Assembly (NCBI GenBank): GCA_041263285.1
Contig: JBFSVS010000006.1
Location: 1-44,158 of the forward strand
Direction: 5' to 3'
Length of the DNA: 44,158 nt
From: Acidiparvus fluvialis
Lineage (GTDB): Bacteria; Acidobacteriota; Holophagae; Holophagales; Holophagaceae
In this document: positions 43,887-44,158 of the stretch, piece after piece
How positions within the stretch are numbered: the first letter of the stretch is position 1
How the letters are laid out: each line of letters starts with the position of its first letter
Position numbers and translations under genes: made by a program
The notes under the pieces: generated by a model
What the model saw: only the letters and a program-made list of their open reading frames with translations
The model's database searches: none
Told to the model about the DNA's origin: nothing

Positions 43887-44158
43887 AGATTTCGCTAACG
43901 TGAGCGTTTCTTTTTTTTGACTTTCGCCCGAGAGCAACCTAGCAATTTCGCGAATACGAGACTCTCCTTCAAGCCTCTCGCAACGACTCCTCGTTCGGCC
44001 TGAGGTTGTTTCTTTTGACAAAAATAAATGATGGGTCGCTCTAGCGGCCACTTGGGCTAAATGAGTCACCGAAAGCACTTGATGGTGTTGTCCAAGGATT
44101 TCAATCGACTCTCCCACCTGAATGGCGGTTTGGCCTCCCACGCCTGCATCCACTTCAT
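43869..44158 (-). CDS. recN: DNA repair protein RecN, C-terminal fragment
   Basis: The last ~96 residues of the SMC-like ATPase RecN, which acts in double-strand break repair. The window edge cuts the gene. The Walker B / signature region DEVDAGVGGQTA and the following LSVTHLAQVAARATHHLFLSK match the RecN D-loop and switch histidine motif (THLPQVA in most). The remaining ~450 residues with Walker A and coiled coil lie beyond the window. Confidence 0.9.
   Translation of the reverse strand, partial: EVDAGVGGQTAIQVGESIEILGQHHQVLSVTHLAQVAARATHHLFLSKETTSGRTRSRCERLEGESRIREIARLLSGESQKKETLTLAKSLLKIR

Noticed and set aside
43763..43909. A second short frame starting MRINDETLEEDRLDF after der.
   Set aside because: It has no ribosome site, runs into the recN coding end, and competes with the frame at 43749; neither can be supported firmly.

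Overview
The window reads as a compact, mostly housekeeping stretch of a diderm (Gram-negative-type) bacterial chromosome of moderate GC. An outer membrane is implied by BamA, a Skp/OmpH chaperone, a lipoprotein lipase and a type IV prepilin peptidase. ClpC, a methylmalonyl-CoA epimerase and an F-type ATPase cluster with paired b and b' subunits but no a or c subunit fit a deep-branching lineage such as Acidobacteriota or a former deltaproteobacterial group. No 16S or other decisive marker is present, so the placement is an inference. No prophage, transposase, CRISPR array or defence island was seen.

Layout. 1-1435: end of a class V aminotransferase, then a SulP transporter without a STAS domain. 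The first 19 bases are an exact inverted copy of 83-101, which looks like a fold-back artefact at a contig end. 1452-5759: two tRNA-Ser genes, an Fe-S photolyase with a 47-residue DUF2256 partner, and katG. The end of tRNA-Ser(GCT) is repeated beyond the photolyase pair. 5855-12382: dnaE, a holin-4-like membrane protein and a PabB-PabC fusion on the + strand, meeting pabA head-on. 12468-17502: VolA-like lipase, metK behind a probable SAM-I/SAM-IV-clan riboswitch, and nagZ. 17571-22335: aminotransferase, epimerase, prepilin peptidase, then the tightly coupled ppi-rlmN-dut set ending in a strong bidirectional terminator. 22350-27970: clpC-bamA-skp on the - strand. 28102-32683: purA, tRNA-Lys, tRNA-Glu, then engB-ilvE-rmuC on the - strand. 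32828-41847: a DUF4097 protein, then the - strand run atpF'-atpF-atpH-atpA-atpG-atpD-atpC-TPR protein-purC. 41910-44158: tRNA-Val, tRNA-Asp, der and the C-terminus of RecN.

How the genes work together. Themes are nucleotide and one-carbon metabolism (purA, purC, dut, metK, pabA/pabBC), envelope assembly (clpC-bamA-skp, pilD, lipase), DNA replication and repair (dnaE, photolyase, rmuC, recN), ribosome and GTPase functions (engB, der, rlmN), and ATP synthesis. Genes are densely packed: several neighbours share ATGA, GTGA or TAATG start-stop overlaps, and five convergent protein-gene pairs overlap at their stop codons.

Most interesting leads: the metK leader RNA, the tRNA 3'-end duplication around the photolyase/DUF2256 module, the ClpC-BamA translational overlap with a hairpin in the clpC leader, and the repeated tail-to-tail overlaps. 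No clearly new biological system was identified.
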